A DNA stretch of 30,624 nt from Porogramme epimiltina (lineage: Eukaryota > Basidiomycota > Agaricomycetes > Polyporales > Polyporaceae): assembly GCA_900155495.1 (NCBI GenBank), contig FTLJ01000204.1:7267-37890 (forward strand), given 5' to 3'. Shown piece by piece: positions 18,366 to 28,461 of the stretch. The notes below the pieces were generated by a model that saw only the letters and a list, made by a program, of their open reading frames with translations, was not told the DNA's origin and ran no database searches. The translations under genes were made by a program, and so were the position numbers. How positions within the stretch are numbered: the first letter of the stretch is position 1; every line of letters begins with the position of its first letter.

Positions 18366-20280
18366 CTAGAGCATCGGCCTACGGAAGGTCACACCGTCCT
18401 CCGACAGCCTTCCAAGCGCCGCTAAAAGTTCCTCATCCTCCGCCGACAACACGCGCGCAACATCCACCTTGCCTACAAACGGCAACTCGTCCACTCCGCA
18501 TACAGTTCCCTCCTCCGGCAGCACCCCCTCCTTGAAGTACTTCCTCACGATCTTTGCCGTGCACAGCGACGGCGACGAGATTGAGCAATGGCCGTGTGAC
18601 TCTTGTACAACGAGCGCAGATCCTGCGAAGCGCGCGTGCACCCGCCGCGCCTGCGCGAGAGGCGTCACGGGGTCCCAGCGCGTCGAGAGCAGCAGGAGCG
18701 GGTGCGCGGTCCCGTTCGGCGCTGCGACGGGGCCTGTGAGGCGCCACGCAGGGCGCACGCGCCAGCCTGCGCACGAGATCCAGCTACCGCCCCACACCGG
18801 GGCGAAGAGCGGGGAGACCTCGGAGAGCGTGTTGTAGAAGCGCGCGAAGATGTCCGCGTCGAAGGTGTACGGGTCGCTGTCAGCGCACTCGACGGCGTAG
18901 AAGGCCTCGTTCGATGAGGCGTCGCGCGTGGGGTCCGAGGAGCAGGAGCATGTCGTTGGGTTGGAGATCTGGGGCGCGAGCGTGATGAGCGCGGTGATAT
19001 TGTTGGTCTCGAGTGCGTGGACGACTGCGGCGACCGTGGGGAACGCTTTGAGAGGCTGGTACGCTGCCCTGAAGAACTGGGCTAGGAGCGCCTTGCGGGT
19101 GACTACGACAGGCGTGTCGGCGAGTGCGATAGGAACGGGAGATTCCTCGACTTGCTTCAGGACCTTGTAGAACCTATCGCGGATGCGGTCGACGCTGGCG
19201 TCGTAAAGAGGACAATTCTCTGCACCGGCCTGGTGGCAGTAGGTGAATAGCGACTCGACGATCGCTTCGACGTCCACAATGTCTGTTTCGTATCCAGAGA
19301 CGCGGTAGCTGTGGCCATCGACTACACCATCGATGATGAGACGTTTAATCTTGTCGGGATACAAGGTGGCGAACCACTGCCCGAGGATGGTGCCGTAGCT
19401 CTGTCATCGACGTCAGACGGTACGTGGTCGAGTCGAAGCCTCTCTGCGACTTACAAAACCCCAGTATTGCAGTTTCTCCTGGCCGAGCTTCTGCGTCATT
19501 TCTAGCATATCGCGAGCGACGTTCGGCGTGTTGACAAAACGCGCAACACCGTCTGGCCCTCCCAATCTTTCTTCACATCGTTCACCTAGGAGCTCCGCCC
19601 TCGCGCGGAAAATGCCTGCAGAAGTTCCGTTCACAGCGAGGATTTCATGCCCGTCTTGAGTATCCCAAATGTCGCGTTGTGACTTGGTGTCGAAGCATGA
19701 GATTTGCGGGGTCGTATAGCCAATGCCACGTGGGTCGAAGGACAGCACATCGTATGAGCTGCCGACGATAAGCGATATGTCCCGTCCACGGCGCTCAATG
19801 TAACCGACGCCAGAACCCCCAGGTCCTCCAGGATTGAGGAATATTGTTCCATCATAGTGTTCCTTGTCCGTTGCGGGGATCATGCGTATAGCGATAGCGG
19901 TTTGAGGACCGTCAGGGCGCTCATAGTCCAGTGGCAAGAGGAGTCTTGCGCACTTCTGGCCGGAATAGCATGGTACCCAGTTCAGTTCCTTGCTTGGATT
20001 AACCTGGACATATGTTGAATTTCAGCATACCCAGAACGAAGGAAGCGATAAGGCCACATACAGCATACCAGTCGAATTCCGGCGCCGGAGCCGCTGGACT
20101 CGTGACCGGACTGTTGCCTGAGCTAGCAAGGAGGGCGAAGCGATGGGCTCCTGTAAACCAGAGTGCTGCAAAGGCAGCAATAGTAACCCGTATCCTCCTG
20201 CCTGTAGGCCACAAGTTGCGACGTGGATCCACCTGGTCGCTGGAAGGGTTTAAGCTGCCTTTGACACAGACGGGATCCAT
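18366..20280 (-). CDS. Membrane-anchored TAP-like alpha/beta-hydrolase (peptidase S33 type)
   Basis: Exons are 20280-20062, 20003-19455 and 19400-18366, with introns of 58 and 54 nt (GTATGT..CCAG, GTAAGT..ACAG), both phase 0. The product is 600 aa. A basic N-terminus precedes one hydrophobic segment at about 30-50 (VTIAAFAALWFTG), so it is probably a type II anchored or secreted protein. The alpha/beta-hydrolase core shows LPLDYERPDG, the oxyanion-hole loop NPGGPGGSG (130-138), SFDPRGIG, nucleophile Ser257 in GFSYG, Asp499 in TRWDPVTPL and a His in SHGHCS (525 or 527). The C-terminal third fits the TAP-like domain (PF08386) known from Streptomyces tripeptidyl aminopeptidase. It likely cleaves peptides from N-termini, but substrate is inferred. 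The second intron ends directly before the catalytic Ser codon. A TTGCAG just upstream of the ATG leaves room for a further 5' exon. Confidence 0.9.
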
Positions 20281-21006
20281 TCCTGCAATGTTGAGGTAAC
20301 ATATGAGTCAACCCATTCAACCAGAAGCGCTCCGAAATGGCCATACCTGAGGTCGCAATTCGCCAATTCACCAACTCGTGAAACCCAGGTGAGTGTTTGG
20401 AGCAAACGATACCGCCCTGCACGATATGGCTGACTCAAACCAAGTAATCCGTGTGAATCGGAAATAGCATTTGAATTTTGAACGCCCATGGCAACTGTCC
20501 CGAGGTATTCGGAGTCGGGGGCTGGGGCATATTCTGTACAATGAAGTGAGCCTTTGGATCATTGTTATAAACTATACTTGTGCCACGGGGTTGCTGAAGG
20601 GGTATATGACAGGGCCCTTCAAACAAGACTATAGCTCTACCGGCGCGCTGATAGTAGGCGCCTATTGATAACTATTGAAGACACTATTATCAAGTGATGA
20701 AACGCGACAAACTCACTCAGTTCCTCGTCCTGGCTCTCATCCCTTTTCGCGTTTCCGCTCTATGGAGTCGACCTACACATAATCATCTTCTCCACTGGCT
20801 TATAAACCACACAAACGCTCTGTCAATGCTCCCTTAAGCCATACGTCAACCATCCCGACGTAGAACGGAAAGTCACTCGAAGCCGAGGTCGAACAGCACT
20901 AGAGCAGTCTCCCCGAACTTGGAAGTTGTTGGAAGGACACGAGTGAGTGTTACTCGAGCTCTTATACACCTTCGAGAGTGATGGCCCATTCCAGAAAGCA
21001 GGCGAC
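20281..21006. other. Divergent promoter region between TAP-like gene and MIOS
   Basis: About 0.7 kb between two divergent starts. On the plus strand a TATAAA at 20801-20806 precedes MIOS. A 14-bp sequence, ACACAAACGCTCTG, at 20809-20822 also occurs near the TATA box of the small secreted protein gene (10144-10157). GTGAGT at about 20944 could be the donor of a 5'-UTR intron. Several small minus-strand frames lack support. Confidence 0.4.
20801..20806 (+). promoter_or_regulatory. Possible TATA box upstream of MIOS
   Basis: TATAAA, 206 bp before the MIOS ATG. Plausible only if the transcript has a 5' leader of roughly 170 nt. Confidence 0.3.
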
Positions 21007-24000
21007 ATGGTCTCATCCGAAAAGCGCCTCATATGGCACCCTCGCGGACAGAACAAGTTTGTGGTGGGGGGTAGCACGCAGATCACTCTATATGAATGGT
21101 TGCCGGGGTCTTCGGAGATAAAGCAGGTGGCGTCGCAGCTGGAGCTCAACCAGATGAAGGTGAGTACCGTCTCACAGTAATCATTCGGGAGGTTGAGCAT
21201 GTCTAGTGCTTTGCTTGGTCTCCGGATCCTGTTCTCGACGACCTCGTCGCTGTTGGGTTCAGCACCGGGCGAGTCGATCTCCTCCGCTTCGAAGCCTCAA
21301 AGCAGGCGCGGAATAGCGCGTCCGTCTCTCTACCGGCCAGAAACACCCGCGCGTGCAACACCCTCGCGTTCTCCCCTGCCAACCCCAACTATCTCGCCGT
21401 CGGTCTGGACAAGGTGCGCAACGACCCTAGTCTTGTCATATGGGACATACAAACGGCACTCCCCGCGCTATCTCTCAACCCCTCATCCCCTACCGACTTC
21501 GGAGGAAGACCATACCCAACCCTCCCTCGTGCCGACGGCGCACCCCGCACAGGGGCAGACTCCCGTGCATTCCAACAGCATGCCCCTGCCGAGATCGTCT
21601 CGACTCTCGCATGGATCCCGAACAAGCCCGAACTCCTCCTGGCCGGAATATCCCACCGTTGGCTGCAACTCTATGACCTCCGAGGCGTCTCTTCCGCACC
21701 ACTAAAAGCCGCAAGTAAGGTGCACGGGATCGCCACCGACCCTTTCGACTCTAATCGCGTTGCGTGTTTTAGCGACGGAATCGTATCCATATGGGACATT
21801 CGACGTTTCACCCAACCCGTGCTTACCTTTACGGCCAAGGACGCTTCCGCGGACGGTGCGAACAGCACGACCACAAGCCACTTCTCAGGGCGGGGGAAGG
21901 CAGCCCAGGCCGCGTCGGCCGCGATCTCTCCTCTAACCCATGTAGAGTTCTCGTCGTCTCGTCGGGACACCCTCGCCACACTGGAACGCGACGCAAGCTA
22001 CGTTCGGTTCTGGGACATCCGGCAAGCGCAATTTGCAGAAGTCGTCCCGGAGAGTACTCGTTCGCGAGAGTCGTCGCAATCGGGAAATAGGACGGTGCGG
22101 ACTTCGTGGGTGAAGCCGTGGGCTGGTGCCAGTTCAACAGCCAGCCAACCTCCGTCTCAGACGCCTGCCCCCGCCGAACCTCCACCATACCATCTGATCC
22201 TTGCGGATACCCGGAGGAGTAAGTGTTACCTCTATTATTGAGACGCGGTGCTGACCATTGCATCCCGCAGCAAAAGCTTTCTCTCGTCCATTCACCTCTT
22301 TCGCTCTCCTACCAGGCTCCGCACACCCTTCACTCACATCGAACATCATGCTGGTTAACAAAGATGGTGACCTCGAGCTCTACGCCGTCCACGACACGCC
22401 TGTACACCCCCCGTGGAGCGCGCGCGGTGATCTCGCCTTGGGCATAGGATGCTCCTACACCATCATATCCGGGATCACCGATCTGACCCCTCCCCGTGAC
22501 CCATGGGATCTCCCCACTCGACCATCCCGGCCCAGCTCTCGCGCTTACTCGCCAGAGCGGACCGAGTTCGGCGACGATGTGTCGCTAGCATCGCGCCAAC
22601 TTTCGGAGTCCCCAGTTCACGACACTGCGCCGGCTACTTTCGGGCGAGGAGATGAGGACGGCTTTCCGGCGCTCAGTAGACAAGCAGTGTCCGCGGTCGA
22701 CGGATCTACGCTCCCTACGTCGAAGAACCGACAAGACAACTCGGAGTCCGCTACCTTGGTCAAAGAGTTGCCGTTTGAGCACACTGCCATTCGTGGGGAC
22801 CACCGGAGGAAGAGGTCACGTGGTCGTGAACACGAACATGAGTCAGAATTTGCACCAGCTCGAGTGCATGCACCCCACACAACCCCGAGGACGATCGATA
22901 TTCCGCTGGAAGGAGAGGGTCACGGAAAGCTTGTACAACGTCCACCTGCTATAAGAGCCCTTCAACATGTGCTGGAACTGGATATTTCGATGCTAATGCG
23001 TCGGCGTGCGATGCTCGGATATGGGCTCTCCAATGTAAGCAATGTCGCTAGAGTTCTACTCTTTGGCTGACTTAGGGCATCTGTGCAGCCCAAGTATAAC
23101 TCGAATGTTGCATTGTCCATAGGACCCGATGACCCCACGGTATCGGAGTTATGGCGCTGGATTCATCGTGAGTGCTCGCCTTATGCGCTTCCCCCCCTCC
23201 AGCTCACACCGTCGCGCCAGATACACAACGCCTTCTTTCTTCTCCTTCCTCGATTGTCGAGGGATACAATTTTGCGTATCAAGGCCTCTCCAGCATCTGG
23301 GAAGGCTTCAAGCCGATGCACCCGCCGCCGCCTTCCAGTCAGCCCACCCCGCGCATGCCAGTGCGCAACTCCCTCTATGACGTCGCAGGGCCAACTTCCT
23401 CCCCTCTCCTCGCGCCTCTTAATCTGGACGTCCCCACGCGCTCGACTTCACGACATGCAGGGGGCCGCAAGCGCAATCAAGCGCCTACCTCCCACCTTCC
23501 GGAGGAGTTTTTGGCCGCTATCGAGGAACTCAACGCGCGGAGTAGAGCGGTTCGCGATGGCGTTGCATGGAAACCCTCTGTCAGAACGGAACGTCTGGCG
23601 CAAAGACGGTTCGCCTTGCAGCTTTGCGGGTGGAGTCTGGCGCAAGACGACCTTGCGCAGGCGATCAAGCGATGGGAGAAGGAGCAGAAGTATTCACAAG
23701 CGGCTTGCTGGCTCGTCTTTACAGAACAGTACAAGGAAGCCATCGATATGCTCATGCGTACTTCCGGTGCGTGACTACGCTTAAGATGCCATCGAAAGCG
23801 CTAATACTCGTATAGAGGAATCGCACTACATGGTGTCTGGGATGCTCGTCGCGTTGACTACCAGCTCTTCGAGGAACCCTGAGCTACTCCAGCACTACGA
23901 ACGCCTCATACTCAAGCTGCAAGACCCTTATCTCCGCGCACTGCTCACGCACCTCACCGTACGCGAATGGAGGGAAGTGTTGGAAGAAGATTCGCTGCCC

Positions 24001-24857
24001 CTGCGGGAGCGTCTCGCTATCGCCTTCCAGTTCCTCGATGACAAGGATGTCTCCTCGTATCTCCGCGGCGTGGCTGAACGGGCTGTGCACGACGGCGACA
24101 TCCATGGGCTTTTCGTCACCGGCTTAACAGGCGCCGGAATGGACCTCCTTCAGGCGTACGTCGATTCATCCGGAGACGTGCAGACCGCTGCGTTGCTCGC
24201 CGCTCTGTCGCCTGCGCTCGCGCAGGACTCTCGTGCTATGCGCTGGATGGACACATACCGCGATCTGCTGGACGGTTGGCGATTTTTCCACCAACGTTGC
24301 CAGCTAGACATCGAGAGGGGGAGGATCCTGAAGGACGCGGTGGAGGGCGCGGAGATTGCGCCGTTTGAGTGGGCACCGCGGCAGGCGCTAATCCGGTGCA
24401 ACTACTGCAACAAACCAATAGAAGCGCCGCTGCCGGCTGACAATCAGCCCCGGGTGAGTGGACGTCCACCTTCGCCACTACTCCGGACATGTATTGACCG
24501 CATTGACAGGCCACCATGTGCCCTCACTGCGGAAAGCCGCTGCCGCGATGCTCGGTATGTCTCATGACGTTGAACCTCGCGCCCGCGAATGCGCGCGGAC
24601 CAAACGCCATGTCAGCAATTTCCTCTGGTACGTTTCGAAGTTTGTGGCTCGTCCGTGAGTTTCGGGCATCGGCGCTTACTTTCTTCCGGGATACAGATAC
24701 CATGCATGAGGCACTTGTGTTCTGTCAGACGTGTCGACACGGAGGACATGCGTCTCACATCCTGGAATGGTTTTTTGCGGAGGGAGGATCCTCGACCGGT
24801 GCGCACGGCGCATGCGCAGTGGCCGGATGCGATTGTCATTGCTCTGACGAGCTATAG
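21007..24857 (+). CDS. MIOS: MIOS / Sea4 orthologue, SEA (GATOR2) complex subunit
   Basis: Eight exons keep frame throughout: 21007-21159, 21207-22218, 22271-23034, 23089-23167, 23221-23766, 23816-24453, 24510-24627 and 24697-24857. Introns are 47-69 nt, GT..AG. The product is 1156 aa. The N-terminus is a WD40 propeller starting LIWHPRGQNKFVVGG, with later repeats showing LVIWDIQ, WLQLYDLRG, VSIWDIRR and VRFWDIRQ. A helical middle (about 670-1030) follows. The C-terminal zinc-binding RING-like region has CNYC (1046-1049), MCPHCGKPLPRCSVCLMTLN, FCQTCRHGGHASHILEW (Cys1113, Cys1116, His1118, His1121) and CAVAGCDCHC at the end. These blocks match animal MIOS closely. MIOS/Sea4 works in GATOR2 (SEACAT) at the lysosome or vacuole to activate TORC1 in response to amino acids. 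A GTG at 20947 could extend the frame, but I use the ATG. Confidence 0.95.
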
Positions 24858-24940
24858 GTCGGCTGTAGACCGGTCGCCTGGAGTCACTTTCCCTACCAGT
24901 GAGCAAACCCCTGTACCGCCGTAGCCTACCCAAAATATAT

Positions 24941-24946
24941 AATAAA
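24941..24946 (+). terminator. Polyadenylation signal of MIOS
   Basis: AATAAA in an AT-rich context (AAAATATATAATAAAGAGG), 84 bp after the MIOS stop codon. Confidence 0.6.
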
Positions 24947-25101
24947 GAGGTTTTCCCAGTGCTATCGCCCTATCTATCATGAAATGCTAGTATTCATGTA
25001 TCCGATCACTTCACTCGCACAAATGAAATTCCTCACAAATGCCTGATGTTATGCCCATACTCTCTTTCATGCACGGTACTCTCCAAGTCATCTTCTCGCT
25101 C

Positions 25102-25290
25102 TCATCGGACGTCAATGTGAGCCCGGCCGTTGTCACCGTAAGGTGCTATCATTTGCAGCACGTCACAAAGTTCCCAGGTTGCGTCTGTTTGATTGACATT
25201 TGATCTCCAGTCGTCCTTGTGCCATGCCAATCCCTCATAGTGGCGAGGCCACATGTAGGATCTTTCAAATACTTCTTCGTGCCATATGCC
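25102..25290 (-). CDS. Orphan exon-like frame, unknown protein (possible remnant)
   Basis: This minus-strand frame of 62 residues ends in a TGA at 25102. Its composition is unlike noncoding DNA and rich in Trp and His: IWHEEVFERSYMWPRHYEG, LAWHKDDWRSNVNQTDATW, ELCDVLQMIAPYGDNG. A stop lies just before it (25293-25291), directly after a good CTGCAG acceptor that would put it in the wrong phase. Only a weak GAG acceptor, or the internal ATG at residue 13, would keep the frame. I do not recognise the family. It may be the last exon of a gene disrupted by the adjacent microsatellite, or a pseudogene. Confidence 0.3.
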   Translation of the reverse strand, partial: GIWHEEVFERSYMWPRHYEGLAWHKDDWRSNVNQTDATWELCDVLQMIAPYGDNGRAHIDVR

Positions 25291-25309
25291 TCATCTGCAG
25301 GGTCAGTGT

Positions 25310-25351
25310 CCGACCGACCGACCGACCGACCGACCGACCGACCGACCGACC
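25310..25351 (+). repeat. (CCGA)n microsatellite, about 10.5 units
   Basis: A perfect tetranucleotide tract of 42 bp, likely to vary in length between strains. It lies immediately upstream (minus-strand sense) of the orphan exon-like frame. Confidence 0.95.
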
Positions 25352-26657
25352 ACATATGAAGCGCCACTAGTCAAAACACAAACCTCGGTAGTGTTGCATT
25401 CAATCTATTTCCACAAGCAGTAAGCGTCTAATCCAGAGCCGTTCCTCCCCACACTCTATCCAGGGTTTCGTATGTACGCCTGGCGCACGATTGTGTTGAC
25501 CGGTGTGGTCATAGCTCACTCTGACGTTCTCAAACCTTTCAAGTCGTATCTCTATTTCAATTGCACAAGTCAAGTCATGGTCTAGGCTTCCGAAGGATGA
25601 TATGCATGCGGCTAAGAAACCTATCACCCTCATACTGCTGTCTCGGGTCGCTAGTAACTGTAAACCGAGATCCCAATTCAGATCGAGCGTTTGCAAGGGC
25701 TCTGCTTGAGCGATGGTTCAGAGAATGAAACAAATGTCAACTTGAAGGTCCGTGGCGTTTTCACCGTGCGACTAGAGAGGTAGAGGTCTGGATCCCTGGA
25801 TAGTTACTGAAACTATGATCCGAGGTATCATGTCACGTCCTTGACAGTAATTCTGGTTGTGAACCATCTTAGCTGTTGCGTGACATCGCCCAGACGGACT
25901 TACGTTACATATTAGTGACAGCCAATTAGGGGTGGGAGTTCTGTTACTTCATGCGAGTTCGCTTCGCCGTTTCCTTGACTTATTCCAGTACGATAAATGT
26001 TTTCTCTGTTCCATTAACGTCGCTCACAAAAGCTTGCGGAATGTGTACTGGTTCAGAGGGACATTGTCTCCTGTAGGTACGTATGGTTTATAATAACATG
26101 GCAGGTGGATGGAAGATCAGGGTACTTAGGACCCCAACCCTGTATTCTAGCTGACATCTTGCATACTGTACAGAATTGGCAACAACCATGCACCTGTTGC
26201 TAGTCATTACTTTGAACAATCCCGGGATCCGAGCACCAACCCCTCTGGATGGCATTATATCAAAAATTATGTCCACGAGTAAAGATCCAATTTAAAAGTG
26301 ACTGAACTCTCGCCCGAAGTTGCCCTGGCCGCGACCGCCCTAACCGACCGCAGTTCCAACTTCCGCCGTCGGGCACCGTGGCAGCACACCTAACGCAACC
26401 TAGGGACGACGCCAAGACCATTCTTCGAGGGGATCTTTATTTACACTCCCTGATATCTTTAAAAGCTCCCATCGAGCAAGGGGTAAACCTCACTCGCCAC
26501 TCTACGGCTTTAATTATTTGCCGGCATCTTCGTTGGGTCCTCTCGCTACGTCCTTCAACTTCCTCTGGAGCACGATACAATCCCCGACCCTATTCTAGTA
26601 CGTCTTGGTTCTACTCGAGAGTTATACTCTATCCTTACAGAGGCTCTTTATAGCACT

Positions 26658-28220
26658 ATGCGCCTACTGAATGCCCATACGGGCCGCTTAGAGTCCTTCT
26701 CCTCACCTCTCGATGTCACATATGCCGCCTTATCACACGTTTGGTCCGAGGGCGAGGGATCCAGCTACCCTTCCCACGAGCAGACATATCATGAGGTTCG
26801 ATTCAAGATTCGCTCTTTTGGAGGTCTGTCCCAGAAGATACAGAACGCTTGCAAGGCCGCGAAAAAGGATGGTTGTGGCTACATTTGGATAGACACGTGC
26901 TGCATCGACCAGACCAGCAGTGCCGAGGTTTCGGAGGCCATCAATTCCATGTACGCGTGGTACTCCCACTCGAAGGTCTGCTATGCCTACCTCGCGGATG
27001 TCGACAACACGGATAATCCCGGACCGGAAGACTCTCAGTTCCGCAAGAGCAAGTGGTTCACACGTGCATGGACGCTTCAGGAGCTCATCGCTCCGCGCGA
27101 TGTTGTGTTTCTATCCAGGGACTGGAAGCGTATAGGCTGCAAGGTGTGCCTCGCGACTATCATCACAGGTGTAACTGGTATCGGTACAAACACCCTCAAT
27201 GGCGGAGAGCTGTCTGAGGTCTCTGTCGCCAGCAGGATGTCGTGGGCCGCTCGTCGGAAGGCTACCAAGGAAGAGGACCTTGCTTATTGCCTCATCGGAA
27301 TATTTGGTGTCCACCTCAGACTCAATTACGGTGAGGGGAGCCACTCATTCATCCGCCTGCAAGAAGCTATCCTCAAAACCATCCCGGATCAAACTCTCTT
27401 CGCATGGGGCCCTCCTCCCATTCGCTACCGTTACACCCCCAACGCCACCCTCCCCGCCACGCCCCAGATATCCAGGGAATTCAGCGGGGGGAAATCCTCG
27501 TGCCTCTTCGCATCTTCACCGAACGACTTCGAAAATGCCTCTCGGTTCACGGTAGCCCCCCATATGGACCAATCCTGTTGCAATGTTAAGCACCCCGAAT
27601 TCACTCCCACTGCCTACGGAGTACGAGTGAGCCTACCCGTTTTCCAATACGGAGAATGCAAGCTCGCACTACTTGCCGCTCAAACAGGGAATAATGAACG
27701 TCTCGCACTAGTGCTACGTCCACCCGCTGCGACACGCGAAGGGGGTGGATACACCGGCATAGACATCGCTGTAGGAATGACGCCTCCCCTCAACCACCCT
27801 CCCGCTCAAGAGAACCCCCCACAATACTCCCGCCTCGTGTCATTTGGTCACGACTTCACGTGGGACCCGCCCCTCAGGATAGAAGAGGTGTACATCCGGA
27901 CGAACGCCCGCGCCCAGAGGGGCCATGATCCCCACGACTCCCGCTGCAGATGCACTGACCCCCTCGACGAACACCGCGAACCGGTTCCCGCGCGCCGTTT
28001 ACGTGGTGCCGGTCGAGCTATCTCGGGTGCACTGTCGGAGGTGCTCCTGCTCATCCTCGTTAGGCTCCTATTGAATCCACTTAAAGTTGCCGCCAGGGTC
28101 TTTCCCTGGCTCCTCTGGGCGCCGCGGCCCACTAGTGTGGATCCGCCTCGCAGGCTGGAGGGTGCGAGTCGCCTTCAAGCTGATAGGCATGGCGCGCCGC
28201 CCCTAAATGTGAGGCTTTGA
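26658..28220 (+). CDS. HET-domain protein (520 aa) with hydrophobic C-terminal segment
   Basis: Single frame starting MRLLNAHTGRLESF. HET motifs: TYAALSHVW (21-29), YIWIDTCCIDQTSS (75-88), SEAINSMYAWY and TRAWTLQELIAP (135-146). VSVASRMSWAARR, LNYGEGSHSFIRLQEAIL and PDQTLFAWGPPPIRY follow, and the middle (PEFTPTAYGVRVSLP, LALVLRPP, VYIRTNAR) is closest to the 11102-12949 protein. It lacks the long module of the other two HET genes. Near the end, after a basic stretch (PARRLRGAGRA), residues about 459-489 are strongly hydrophobic (EVLLLILVRLLLNP, then VFPWLLWAP), a possible membrane segment. The stop at 28220 may not be final: GTGAGG at 28209 could be a donor leading to exons 28317-28357 and 28413-28461. 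Confidence 0.88.
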   Translation: MRLLNAHTGRLESFSSPLDVTYAALSHVWSEGEGSSYPSHEQTYHEVRFKIRSFGGLSQKIQNACKAAKKDGCGYIWIDTCCIDQTSSAEVSEAINSMYAWYSHSKVCYAYLADVDNTDNPGPEDSQFRKSKWFTRAWTLQELIAPRDVVFLSRDWKRIGCKVCLATIITGVTGIGTNTLNGGELSEVSVASRMSWAARRKATKEEDLAYCLIGIFGVHLRLNYGEGSHSFIRLQEAILKTIPDQTLFAWGPPPIRYRYTPNATLPATPQISREFSGGKSSCLFASSPNDFENASRFTVAPHMDQSCCNVKHPEFTPTAYGVRVSLPVFQYGECKLALLAAQTGNNERLALVLRPPAATREGGGYTGIDIAVGMTPPLNHPPAQENPPQYSRLVSFGHDFTWDPPLRIEEVYIRTNARAQRGHDPHDSRCRCTDPLDEHREPVPARRLRGAGRAISGALSEVLLLILVRLLLNPLKVAARVFPWLLWAPRPTSVDPPRRLEGASRLQADRHGAPPLNVRL

Positions 28221-28461
28221 GCCTTCCACAACTTCCCGTTCATTGCCTCTGATACCCGGCTCCGAACGCGCTTGGGACATGTCTGCTACCTAGAGTTACG
28301 GGACGGACTATGATAGTGGAGTACTCACATTGTAGAGGTGTCTTATTCGGAGTCAAGGTAAGTATGGGGTTACTCGCGATCGGACTAAGCCGATGTCATG
28401 ATAATCTCTCAGTACGGCAGTGGCCGAACCGGACGGGAGCGGCCGATATAGGAGCACGTGA
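28209..28461 (+). other. Possible alternative 3' splicing of the fifth HET gene
   Basis: A GTGAGG at 28209 follows the codons for PPLN. Joining it to the acceptor GATAG (ends 28316) opens a 41-nt exon (WSTHIVEVSYSES). A textbook 55-nt intron follows at 28358-28412 (GTAAGT, CTAAG, CTCTCAG). The frame then continues STAVAEPDGSGRYRST to a TGA at 28461. Phases agree. The second intron is more convincing than the first (108 nt, weak donor). An acceptor at 28294 would instead give a shorter end. Confidence 0.35.

Larger units (their letters stand above)
24947..26657. other. Gene-poor region between MIOS and the fifth HET gene
   Basis: About 1.7 kb. It holds a (CCGA)n microsatellite at 25310-25351 and an orphan exon-like frame on the minus strand (25102-25290). 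A second minus-strand frame at 25400-25560 also looks coding (RLERFENVRVSYDH, PWIECGEERLWIRR), and a short one at about 25998-26070 ends FVSDVNGTEKTFIVLE. They may be parts of one decayed or highly split gene; I could not join them. The last few hundred bases before 26658 should be the HET promoter and contain TTTATAGC just before the ATG. Confidence 0.35.

Noticed and set aside
20947..21006. GTG-initiated N-terminal extension of MIOS
   Set aside because: GTG starts are not expected in fungal nuclear genes; the ATG at 21007 leads straight into the conserved LIWHP start of the propeller.
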